NCBI GenBank assembly: GCA_910579605.1
Contig: CAJTUG010000007.1
Location: forward strand, 1-52,500
From: an uncultured Muribaculaceae bacterium
GTDB taxonomy: Bacteria; Bacteroidota; Bacteroidia; Bacteroidales; Muribaculaceae
DNA length: 52,500 nt
Reading direction: 5' to 3'
The notes below the pieces were generated by a model, which saw only the letters and a list, made by a program, of their open reading frames with translations, did not search any database and was not told the DNA's origin. Of this stretch, positions 34,857-42,701 are shown piece after piece. Made by a program: the position numbers and the translations under genes. Numbering within the stretch: position 1 is the first letter of the stretch; every line of letters starts with the position of its first letter.

Positions 34857-36533
34857 TTACTTGTATATTTCTCCGGCGTTGTCGGCCTGGTTTACAGGTA
34901 TGGGGAAATAGATTTCGTCTTCCGAGAGGTTTGCTCCGGTGTAATAAGAGCGGAATTTGACTTCTGATGCATAATAGGCGTTGACAGTCTCTACTGCAAT
35001 TCCCCAGCGCACAAGGTCAAACCAACGGAGTCCTTCCATTGCCATTTCAAGACGGCGTTCCATTCTCACTGCTTTGCGGGCATATGCCTGATTCCAACCG
35101 GTGGCAGGATATTGTCCGATTTCGTATGAAGCAATCATCGGGTTGCAGTCTACGGGTTGGTATGAAGCGTCTACAGAACGGGCTGCTTTTTGGCGGACTT
35201 GGTTTATGAGATTACGGGCTTGTTCCAAGTCTTTGTTTTGTTCAATGAGAGCTTCGGCTTTCATGAGAAGGACGTCGGCATATCTTACTATGATATAGTT
35301 GAGCGAAGACGCGCCCCAGGGTACAATACCCGGTTTTACGTATGGAGACTCGGGAGCGGGGTAGGGCTTTTTGCCTGAGAATTGGCCGTAGAGTTCAAAG
35401 TTGCGGCACCATTTTTCGTTGTATGTGTGCGAGCGCCAAGGCATACCTATGCGTCCTAAAGTAAAGTCGAGGCGTGGGTCTACGTTGCCTTCGAAATCTG
35501 CTGTTTCCACGCTTTTGCCGTCGGGATTACCATCGAGGTAGGGAAGCCCGTTGGCGTCTGTACGGAAGGCGTCTACGAGGTTTTGTGAGGCCAGGTAGAA
35601 ATCGTCGCCGTTTCCGTAGAGATTATCTTCGCTCCACGTGCAGTTGAGGCAGTTGTTGAAATTGTATTGGTCGGGAGAATTTGCCGAAGAGAATTGTACA
35701 GCCATCACAGACTCGTACATATTGTTGTATTCCGGTTTCGACATATCAAGGAAGTTGGGATACAATTCATATTTTTCAGAGTCTATTACATATCCGGCAT
35801 ATGTTTCGGCTTCGCTCCATGAAGAGGTAAAGAGAGCTACGCGGGCAAGGATGCCGGCAGCAACGTAGCGGTTGAAGCGGCCGACTTGTTCTTGAGATTC
35901 AGGCAAGACCTCGTAGGCATTTTTAAGATCTTCTTTGATGAATCCAGCAATCTCGTCGCGTGAATATTGGTCGGCACGGCATTCGCTCGGATTGGCTACT
36001 GTTTCGTCGAAATATGGGAATTTGGCAAAAATGCGCAGCATGTCGAAATAATAATACGCACGTAGCGTTTTCATTTCGGCTATCATAGATGTTTTATCTT
36101 TGTCACTAATAGACGTTGCGGCGGAGATAGCTCTAATAGCAGTGTTGCAGCGCGATATAGAGAAATAGTTGTTTCTCCATTTAAAATTGGCCACATCGTT
36201 GTCGCTTTGTACGTTGCCGACTTCCAATTGGTGCATGTATCCTTCCATTGTCACACCGTCGCCGCCTTTGAGTGCGTCGTCGCTACGGAGGTCGAATACC
36301 CAGTTGTTGATTGGACCGGCAAAAGATTCGTTATTGCCGAAATAGTGGCATAGTAGAGTAGCGTAAGCCGATGTGAGAAGGTCTTGAGCTTCGCCGTCGC
36401 CAATTTGCTCGTCGGTGAACACACCTTGCGGTTTTGTGTCCAGAAGGTCGTTGCAGGCAGTTCCGAGTAAACCTGCCGAAGCAACGGTAGCTGCCATGAG
36501 GGCCTTAGTTATAATATTTTTTAAAGTTTTCAT
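34857..36533 (-). CDS. SusD/RagB-family outer-membrane glycan-binding lipoprotein
   Basis: Binds fructan at the cell surface and forms the lid of the SusC transporter. The 558-residue protein has a lipobox LLGTAC (Cys27). The N-terminal NDLLDTKPQGV and helical TPR-like region (AEMKTLRAYYYFDMLRIF near residue 160) are typical. The C-terminal AYARKAVRMERRLEMAMEGLRWFDLVRWG is the SusD family's hallmark block. It starts 17 bases after susC ends. Confidence 0.93.
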   Translation of the reverse strand: MKTLKNIITKALMAATVASAGLLGTACNDLLDTKPQGVFTDEQIGDGEAQDLLTSAYATLLCHYFGNNESFAGPINNWVFDLRSDDALKGGDGVTMEGYMHQLEVGNVQSDNDVANFKWRNNYFSISRCNTAIRAISAATSISDKDKTSMIAEMKTLRAYYYFDMLRIFAKFPYFDETVANPSECRADQYSRDEIAGFIKEDLKNAYEVLPESQEQVGRFNRYVAAGILARVALFTSSWSEAETYAGYVIDSEKYELYPNFLDMSKPEYNNMYESVMAVQFSSANSPDQYNFNNCLNCTWSEDNLYGNGDDFYLASQNLVDAFRTDANGLPYLDGNPDGKSVETADFEGNVDPRLDFTLGRIGMPWRSHTYNEKWCRNFELYGQFSGKKPYPAPESPYVKPGIVPWGASSLNYIIVRYADVLLMKAEALIEQNKDLEQARNLINQVRQKAARSVDASYQPVDCNPMIASYEIGQYPATGWNQAYARKAVRMERRLEMAMEGLRWFDLVRWGIAVETVNAYYASEVKFRSYYTGANLSEDEIYFPIPVNQADNAGEIYK

Positions 36534-36550
36534 TTTGGTTTGTCTGGAGA

Positions 36551-39500
36551 TTAGAATTGGAGGTTAAGTCCTACGGTGAAAGTTCGTGGGCGTGGGTATG
36601 CGCCGTTGTCTATACGTGCTCCGTATTCACCTGGTAGTAATTCCGGGTCAAGACCTTTGTAGTCTGTTATAGTGAAGACGTTTTCCACTTGTCCGAATAC
36701 ATCGAGGTTTGAGGCGCCGATTTTCTTTATTATGTTTTGAGGCAAGGTATATGAGAGCTTGAGGTATTTCATTTTCATATATGAGCCGTTTTCAACATAG
36801 TATGAAGAGAAGCGAGCTTCGTTGTTGTCGTCGGTGAGGCTGAGAGCAGGAATGTCTGCGGCAGTGTTATTTGGTGTCCAGGCATTGAGGATATCAGCAC
36901 CGCGGTTTGTAGAAAGGTTGCTGAAGCTCATGGAGTAGAGTTGGCGTTTCATGTGGTTTTGGATGTCGAAACCGAAATCTCCTGCAAAGAACATGTCTAA
37001 CGCAAAGGCTTTATATTTGAAATTCAAATTCAAGCCGAGAGAAAGGTCGGGGTTGGGGTCGCCGATTATGCAACGGTCTGCTTCATTAATTTCTCCGTTT
37101 CCGTCAAGGTCGCGGTAGATGAGGCGTCCAGGGGCGGCTCCGGGCTGGTATGCATGGTTTGCTACATCTTCTTTGGATTGGAATATTCCGTCGCAAATGT
37201 ATCCGAAATATACACCCATGGGTTGACCTGGTATAAGGCGTTGGTCACCTCCGATAAATTCTTGGCGGTTGTTGAGGGTTACGAGTTTGTTTTTGTATTG
37301 AGAGAGGTTTACAGAACCTGTCCAAGAGAAATCACCGTATTTTGGGCTGATATATCCAAGTTGGATTTCCCAACCAGTGTTTTTCATGTCGCCTGTATTG
37401 AGCCAAATGGCTGCATTTTCGCCTGCCACGTCAAGTGCCGGCGGAATTGTGAGCATGTCTTTGGTTTTCTTGATATAATAGTCTGCGCTCAAATTGATTG
37501 CGCCTCCGAGGAATTGTAGATCAATACCTATGTTGTTTTGGTATGTCGTTTCCCATTTGAGCTCAGGATTGCCGGTGCTTGAAAGTGTTATACCCGAGGT
37601 TGTAGAGGAATTTGTGCCGTTGATGTCGTAGGCTCCGTTTCCTGTGTTGAAGATATATGTGGAATACGATGGGTAGAGCGAAGGAATATTTGCGTTACCG
37701 TTTTGTCCCCAAGAATAGCGTATTTTCAAGTCTGTGAGAACTTTGTTTTTGGGGAAGAAATCTTCTTGGGTCGGACGCCATGCCAAAGAGAATGCAGGGA
37801 ATATACCAGCGCGGAATCCTTTTGCAAATCGAGAGTTTTCGTCTCGGCGTATGGTGAAAGATGCCAGATAACGGTCGGCATAGTTATAGTCGGCTTTGCC
37901 GAAGAGAGAGAATACGCTCCACTGGGTTTTCCCGCCACCATTGCTGCGAGTGCCTGTTCCGGAACCTATCTGCATGTAGTCGGAATCTTCAAAGGCATAA
38001 CCTTCGCGGTAAGCAGAGAGATCGCGGAAAGTATAACCGATTGCTTCAGTACCGAGTAGAACGGTGAGATGGTGCTTTTCTGCAAAAGTTTTATTGTAGT
38101 TTGCGGTGTTTGTCCAAGTCCATGTATCCCCTTGACCGTAGTTGCTGGTCATGCTGTTTACGTCGCCAGGATTTGTTGCGCGGCCAAGTATATTGTTGAA
38201 ATATTGGCTGTGTTCAATACCGATGTTTGTTTTAAGTGAAAGGCCGTCGATTGGTTTCACTTCCAAATATGCGTTACCGAGGATTCTCCATGATGCGAGA
38301 TTGTTGTCTTTGGCATTGTTGATGAGCTGTACAGGGTTTGCAAGGTCGGAAGCGATGAGGCTTATGGGACGTGCCCATTCGCCGTTGAGACCTTTGACGG
38401 GTAGGGCAGGGTGTTGGCTCATGGCAGTGAATGGGATACCACGGTCGCCGGCAACGTCAACACCACGGTTTGTCCAACGGGCAATTACAAGGTTTTCGCC
38501 TACAGAGATGTATTTGTTGAATTCATAACGGGAATTTACGCGAGCGGAATAGCGTTCGTAGAAGGTTTCCTGTATGTTACCGTTTTGGTTGATGTAGTTT
38601 AAAGAAAGCAGGACAGAACCTTTTTCGGTGTTGTTTGAGATAGTGGCTGTGAGGTTGTTTGTCCATGCAGTGCGGTATACTTGGTCTTGCCAATCTGTGT
38701 TGGTGGTAGGGAAATTGGTGTTTCCGTCCACGAATTGTTGTAGAACCGGAGTTTCTCCTGAACCGTAGAGCACATGAGAAGGCGTTATGTTGGAGTTGCG
38801 GCTTGCTGCCCAATAAGCCTGTCCCCATTGCTCGGCGTTGAGCATTTTATAGCGTTTTGCGATTGTCTGAGCAGAAGCTGCATAGTTGATATTTATTGTC
38901 ATGCGGTCGCCTTTACCTTGTTTAGTAGTAATTACTACTACACCGTTGGCAGCGCGAGAACCGTATATTGAAGCCGATGCAGCGTCCTTGAGCACTTGCA
39001 TGGTTTCGATATCGGATGGGTTAATACAGTTAATGTTATCTGTAGGAACACCGTCAATGATATATAGAGGGTCGTTGCTTGAATTGGCCGTAGACATACC
39101 GCGAACTCGTATGGAGCCGGTACCGCCTGGAGCTGCATCGGGCACAACGTTTACGCCTGGCAACTTGCCTGCCATTGAGTTCATGATGTTTCCGGAGTTT
39201 TCGCTTAAGGGTTCTTTCATGTTCATCACGGCAACAGAACCTGTGAGGTCTGCTTTGCGGACGGTTTGGTAACCTACCACTACGACTTCATCTAATAATT
39301 CCTGATCTTCCGACAAAGTCACTGTCAATCGGTGTTCGGCTTTTACGGTTTTTGATTTGAAACCGATATAGGAAACTACGAGGTCGGATCCTTGGGGGAC
39401 GGTTATTACAAAATTACCATCGATGTCGGTTGTCACACCTACCGTTTTATTGGCCGGATCGGTGATGCTTGCCCCTATGAGGGGTTCGTTGTCTGTGGCT

Positions 39501-39592
39501 GAAAGCACTGTGCCATGAACAGTAATGTTCTGAGCCAGGCCTGTCATTGCCACGACAAAAAGCAATACTAAACTTAGAAAGGCTTTTTTCAT
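36551..39592 (-). CDS. SusC/RagA-family TonB-dependent fructan transporter
   Basis: Outer-membrane barrel that imports fructan oligosaccharides using TonB energy. I start at 39592 (MKKAFLSLVLLF, signal peptide ending near TGLAQ), giving 1013 residues. The carboxypeptidase-D-like domain spans about 22-100 (GTVLSATDNEPLIGASI), and DEVVVVGYQ opens the plug domain, with GSRAANGVVVITTK within it. The barrel fills the rest and ends in an aromatic Phe. A longer ATG at 39646 would precede the promoter -7 element's expected start site. It is the first gene of susC-susD-lipoprotein. Confidence 0.95.
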   Translation of the reverse strand: MKKAFLSLVLLFVVAMTGLAQNITVHGTVLSATDNEPLIGASITDPANKTVGVTTDIDGNFVITVPQGSDLVVSYIGFKSKTVKAEHRLTVTLSEDQELLDEVVVVGYQTVRKADLTGSVAVMNMKEPLSENSGNIMNSMAGKLPGVNVVPDAAPGGTGSIRVRGMSTANSSNDPLYIIDGVPTDNINCINPSDIETMQVLKDAASASIYGSRAANGVVVITTKQGKGDRMTININYAASAQTIAKRYKMLNAEQWGQAYWAASRNSNITPSHVLYGSGETPVLQQFVDGNTNFPTTNTDWQDQVYRTAWTNNLTATISNNTEKGSVLLSLNYINQNGNIQETFYERYSARVNSRYEFNKYISVGENLVIARWTNRGVDVAGDRGIPFTAMSQHPALPVKGLNGEWARPISLIASDLANPVQLINNAKDNNLASWRILGNAYLEVKPIDGLSLKTNIGIEHSQYFNNILGRATNPGDVNSMTSNYGQGDTWTWTNTANYNKTFAEKHHLTVLLGTEAIGYTFRDLSAYREGYAFEDSDYMQIGSGTGTRSNGGGKTQWSVFSLFGKADYNYADRYLASFTIRRDENSRFAKGFRAGIFPAFSLAWRPTQEDFFPKNKVLTDLKIRYSWGQNGNANIPSLYPSYSTYIFNTGNGAYDINGTNSSTTSGITLSSTGNPELKWETTYQNNIGIDLQFLGGAINLSADYYIKKTKDMLTIPPALDVAGENAAIWLNTGDMKNTGWEIQLGYISPKYGDFSWTGSVNLSQYKNKLVTLNNRQEFIGGDQRLIPGQPMGVYFGYICDGIFQSKEDVANHAYQPGAAPGRLIYRDLDGNGEINEADRCIIGDPNPDLSLGLNLNFKYKAFALDMFFAGDFGFDIQNHMKRQLYSMSFSNLSTNRGADILNAWTPNNTAADIPALSLTDDNNEARFSSYYVENGSYMKMKYLKLSYTLPQNIIKKIGASNLDVFGQVENVFTITDYKGLDPELLPGEYGARIDNGAYPRPRTFTVGLNLQF

Positions 39593-39624
39593 GTTATAAA
39601 TTAGGTTGGTTAAAATTTCTGACG

Positions 39625-39632
39625 CAAAGTTA
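39625..39632 (-). promoter_or_regulatory. -7 element of susC
   Basis: TAACTTTG on the minus strand with no matching -33 TTTG, fitting an activator-dependent promoter. The same 8-mer is the -7 element of the divergent GH32 operon (42655-42662). Confidence 0.5.
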
Positions 39633-39692
39633 TCAAGCATTAACACAACGGCCTAAAAATCATGTTGCACAAGTTATGAAAATTAGAGCAAT

Positions 39693-39729
39693 GCACAAAA
39701 TTTATAATAAAAAGCGCAAAATTTATTAT
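39693..39729. promoter_or_regulatory. Paired direct repeat upstream of susC, candidate operator
   Basis: GCACAAAATTTATAAT at 39693-39708 and GCGCAAAATTTATTAT at 39714-39729 differ at 2 of 16 positions and start exactly 21 bases apart (two helical turns). They lie 61-97 bases upstream of the susC -7 element. Paired sites in phase fit binding by a dimer of the AraC-type output domain of the hybrid sensor encoded next door. This role is inferred. Confidence 0.45.
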
Positions 39730-39759
39730 TCCCGGAATAGCGATTTATTCCGGGAATAA
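39726..39759 (-). terminator. Hairpin between the hybrid-sensor gene and susC
   Basis: A perfect 14-bp stem (39726-39739 with 39746-39759), 6-base loop, 21 bases after the end of the sensor gene. On the minus strand an A/T-rich tail follows without a long T-run. It probably ends the sensor transcript; its outer edge overlaps the second operator-like repeat. Confidence 0.65.
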
Positions 39760-39779
39760 CATTAAACATTGATATGAAT

Positions 39780-42509
39780 TTACTTGTGTCCTAGCCTCTG
39801 ACGAACTTCCGATGGAGTTTCGCCAATGACATCGCGGAAACATTTTGTGAAATAAGCAGGAGCCGAAAATCCTACGGCATATGCTATTTCGCTTATGGAT
39901 TTATCGGAAGACAGGAGGAGTTCGTGTGCCCGTTTAATTCGTATATTCCTTATAAGTTCTACGGGGGAATAGTTTGTGAGGGCTTTTATCTTTCGGTAGA
40001 ATTGCGAACGGCCAAGGTTGAGTTTTGCAGCCAAGTCGTCGATATTGAGGTTTGGGTCGCTAATTTCTGTATCTAATATTTCAAGGAACTTTTGGTAGAA
40101 TTCGCTTTCGAAATCTTTTGGCTGCCGGGGTGTTTGTGTGTTATTGTCAGGTATGATTTTCTGTGTCGGATTAGACCACAGTTCTTTGATTTTACGTCGG
40201 TTTTCAACGAGATTATGACAACGGGCTGTGAGCACCGCGGCACTGAAAGGCTTTGGGAGATAGGCGTCGGCTCCACTTTCGTAGCCTTGGGCACGTTGCT
40301 CGTCTAATGAACATGCCGTCAACAGCATGACTGGGATGTGTGACGTGGTTATTTCTTCTTTTAATCTTCTGCAGCATTCTAAACCGTCCATTACGGGCAT
40401 CATTACGTCGCATATAATTATGTCGGGCACGTATTTTGCGGCCAACCGTATGCCTTCTTTTCCATTTGAGGCTTGGATTATGCTGTATTCTTGACCAAGA
40501 AGTTGAGAAACCAATTCGCGGATGTCGTCGTTGTCGTCTATGACCAAAAGGAGCGGTTTGTCTGGGTCTATGTTCTGTTTAGTGGCATCCATACTGCCCA
40601 GTTCCAACTCAATGTCTGATTTTGTTATTGAATGGTTCTGGTCATTGGATTTGTTGTCGGATTCAATATGCTTTATTGGAATCTTTACAGTGAATTTGCT
40701 TCCTTTGCCGAGTTCGCTTTCGGCAGTTATTTCTCCTCCATGCAGTTCTGCGAATGCTTTTGACAGCGAAAGTCCGATTCCCGAACCGTTTGGATGCGTT
40801 TTGTCTACTTGGAAAAAGCGATCGAAAACATTGCCTAAATCTTCTTGGGAAATTCCTTGCCCGTTGTCTTCAACGGAGAAATAAAGCATGTTGTCGGCAG
40901 AATTACATCTGAAAATGATTTTGCCGTTGTCGGGAGTATATTTGAATGCATTAGACATTAGGTTGAAGAATATGCGTTCTATCTTTTCTGTGTCTATTGC
41001 AATAGTGAAATTTTGAGGTAGGTCTATATTTATTTGCAGTTTTATATGTTTTTTGAGTGCGAGGGCATTGAATGCGTCGGCCCAATAGGTTACAGTTTCT
41101 GTAAAAGGTGTTTCATTGAGAGAGAGGTTTAGTTTGCCGTTTTCGTATTTGCGGAAATCGAGTATCTGGTTTATGAGCCGGTGCAATATTTTTACGTTTT
41201 TGTTTGCTATTTTGATTAGGCTGTTTTGTTGAGGTGTTAGGTTTTCGGCTTGTGATAATTGATTTACCGGCTCTGCAATTAGTGTGAGAGGTGTTCTAAG
41301 ATCGTGTGAGACATTGGTGAAAAATACCAGTTTGGACTGGGTAGCTTCTTCAAGTTGTTTGTTCAACTCTTTTTCGGTATCTCGTTGTTTTTCGAGTTGT
41401 CTGTTTTGTTCCATCAGTTGCTCCTGATGATGTTTTCGTTGCCAGAACGCTCTTAGAAGCAGGAAAAGCAAAGCACACAAGAGGGTGGCAATTGCTATGG
41501 TTGCAAAAAGGAGGGTGCGCTGTGTGGAATATGTTGCCCAATATTGATTTATCTGAGCATTGAGTTCTCTCATCTTGTTTGTTTCCTCTTTGAGAGATTT
41601 ATTTTGAAGGAGGAGTACCTCGGCATTGTTTTTGTCTACTGCGCAGGCAACGTTGTTTATGGTTTGTCTGTCGAATTTTTCGCCTTTAAGTATAGCTAAA
41701 GCCATGCGTATGAGATTGTAGCCTTCTGTTGGGTATAGGAATGTTGCGTCTATCACTCCGTCGGCTACTGCTTGTATGCCTATTTCCGGGGCTGCATCTA
41801 TGCCTATTATCTTTATGTCTAAGTTCCTGCTTTTGGCTGCTTGGGATGCCGCTATTGCCATTCTGTCGTTGTGGGCATAGATGAGTTGCGTTTCCGGGTG
41901 AATTGCGAGAAGAGAATCTGCTACGGAGTAGGCATCGTCGTAGTTCCAGTTGCCGAATCCCTGATCGATAATGTCTAAACCAAGTTCATGTGCGGTATCG
42001 GCAAATCCTGTATGTCTGTCTAAGGCCGGGGTTGAACCTTTAAGGCCATATATTTCAATAATTTTTCCTTTATTTCCAATTAATGAAGCGGCATATTTGG
42101 CGGCAGCTTTGCCTATATTATTGTTGTCTACGCCATAATATGCCGTATATGTATCTCCATGGATGTTCCGGTCAAAGACAATGACAGGAATTCCAGAGTC
42201 GTAGACTTCTTTGATTACCGGTGTTATGGCATCGGCCTCGTTTGGAGCTGCAATTATAATGTCGAAATCGTTTTCAGCGAAATATCTTATGTCGGCGATC
42301 TGTTTTTGATTATTATCGTCGGCTGAGCGTATTTCTACCTTAGCTTCCGGATTGATCATTAATTCGCGGTATATTTCTTCGTTCATCTTTTCGCGCCAGT
42401 CGTCTTGGCTGCATTGCGAAATTCCGATTTTGTAGGTTGGATCCTCGCTGCAACCTATAATAATCAAAGCGGCAAATATGGTTGTAATGGTTTTGAACAA
42501 ATGTGCCAT
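39780..42509 (-). CDS. Hybrid two-component sensor-regulator with periplasmic sugar-binding domain
   Basis: Single-chain sensor and transcription factor, 909 residues. A type I periplasmic-binding domain (about 26-300, RbsB-like; APNEADAITPVI, ASQAAKSRNLDIKIIGIDA) replaces the Reg_prop sensor of most HTCS. A membrane helix is at about 332-353. HisKA has His402 (VSHDLRTPL), HATPase has SVEDNGQGIS and GSGIGLSLSK, and the receiver has Asp701 (IICDVMMPVMDG). An AraC DNA-binding domain ends the protein (AYAVGFSAPAYFTKCF). BT1754, which binds fructose, has this layout. The signal also contains a lipobox-like IIGC (Cys20). Confidence 0.93.
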   Translation of the reverse strand: MAHLFKTITTIFAALIIIGCSEDPTYKIGISQCSQDDWREKMNEEIYRELMINPEAKVEIRSADDNNQKQIADIRYFAENDFDIIIAAPNEADAITPVIKEVYDSGIPVIVFDRNIHGDTYTAYYGVDNNNIGKAAAKYAASLIGNKGKIIEIYGLKGSTPALDRHTGFADTAHELGLDIIDQGFGNWNYDDAYSVADSLLAIHPETQLIYAHNDRMAIAASQAAKSRNLDIKIIGIDAAPEIGIQAVADGVIDATFLYPTEGYNLIRMALAILKGEKFDRQTINNVACAVDKNNAEVLLLQNKSLKEETNKMRELNAQINQYWATYSTQRTLLFATIAIATLLCALLFLLLRAFWQRKHHQEQLMEQNRQLEKQRDTEKELNKQLEEATQSKLVFFTNVSHDLRTPLTLIAEPVNQLSQAENLTPQQNSLIKIANKNVKILHRLINQILDFRKYENGKLNLSLNETPFTETVTYWADAFNALALKKHIKLQINIDLPQNFTIAIDTEKIERIFFNLMSNAFKYTPDNGKIIFRCNSADNMLYFSVEDNGQGISQEDLGNVFDRFFQVDKTHPNGSGIGLSLSKAFAELHGGEITAESELGKGSKFTVKIPIKHIESDNKSNDQNHSITKSDIELELGSMDATKQNIDPDKPLLLVIDDNDDIRELVSQLLGQEYSIIQASNGKEGIRLAAKYVPDIIICDVMMPVMDGLECCRRLKEEITTSHIPVMLLTACSLDEQRAQGYESGADAYLPKPFSAAVLTARCHNLVENRRKIKELWSNPTQKIIPDNNTQTPRQPKDFESEFYQKFLEILDTEISDPNLNIDDLAAKLNLGRSQFYRKIKALTNYSPVELIRNIRIKRAHELLLSSDKSISEIAYAVGFSAPAYFTKCFRDVIGETPSEVRQRLGHK

Positions 42510-42542
42510 GGTATAGTATTTTGGTTTTTAGAGGAGTGATTG

Positions 42543-42550
42543 CAAAGGTA
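42543..42550 (-). promoter_or_regulatory. -7 element of the hybrid-sensor gene
   Basis: TACCTTTG on the minus strand, 34 bases before the start codon. A TTTG (42576 to 42573) lies 22 bases upstream, slightly wider than usual. Confidence 0.4.
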
Positions 42551-42586
42551 GGAAAAAATATTAATAAAAGCGCAAATAGTTTTAAT
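42549..42586. promoter_or_regulatory. Second copy of the susC-type operator motif in the divergent region
   Basis: GCGCAAATAGTTTTAAT at 42570-42586 resembles the susC upstream repeat (GCGCAAAATTTATTAT), and both are preceded by an AATAAAA run. A degenerate partner, 11 of 17 matching, starts 21 bases earlier at 42549. It lies between the sensor gene and the GH32 operon. The region is AT-rich, so chance similarity is possible. Confidence 0.3.
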
Positions 42587-42601
42587 TTTAGTGCTATGAC
42601 A

Positions 42602-42630
42602 AAAAATTCATACTTTATGAATGAATTTTG
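42602..42630. promoter_or_regulatory. Inverted repeat upstream of the GH32 operon
   Basis: AAAATTCAT (42603-42611) and ATGAATTTT (42621-42629) form a perfect 9-bp inverted repeat with a 9-base spacer. The repeat is centred about 39 bases before the -7 element TAACTTTG (42655-42662). Possible operator or mRNA-independent regulatory site. Confidence 0.35.
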
Positions 42631-42654
42631 TTATTCCTTTTCTCTATGTATCAT

Positions 42655-42662
42655 TAACTTTG
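42655..42662 (+). promoter_or_regulatory. -7 element of the GH32-MFS-fructokinase operon
   Basis: TAACTTTG, 39 bases before the start codon and identical to the susC -7 element. The nearest TTTG (42627-42630) is 24 bases upstream, too far for a standard -33, so an activator is expected. Confidence 0.5.
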
Positions 42663-42701
42663 TGACAGGAAAATTACCGCAAAAAATAATACCATTGAAA
42701 T

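Noticed and set aside
39593..39646. Longer SusC form starting at 39646
   Set aside because: The signal peptide starts at 39592 and the -7 element lies within the extension.
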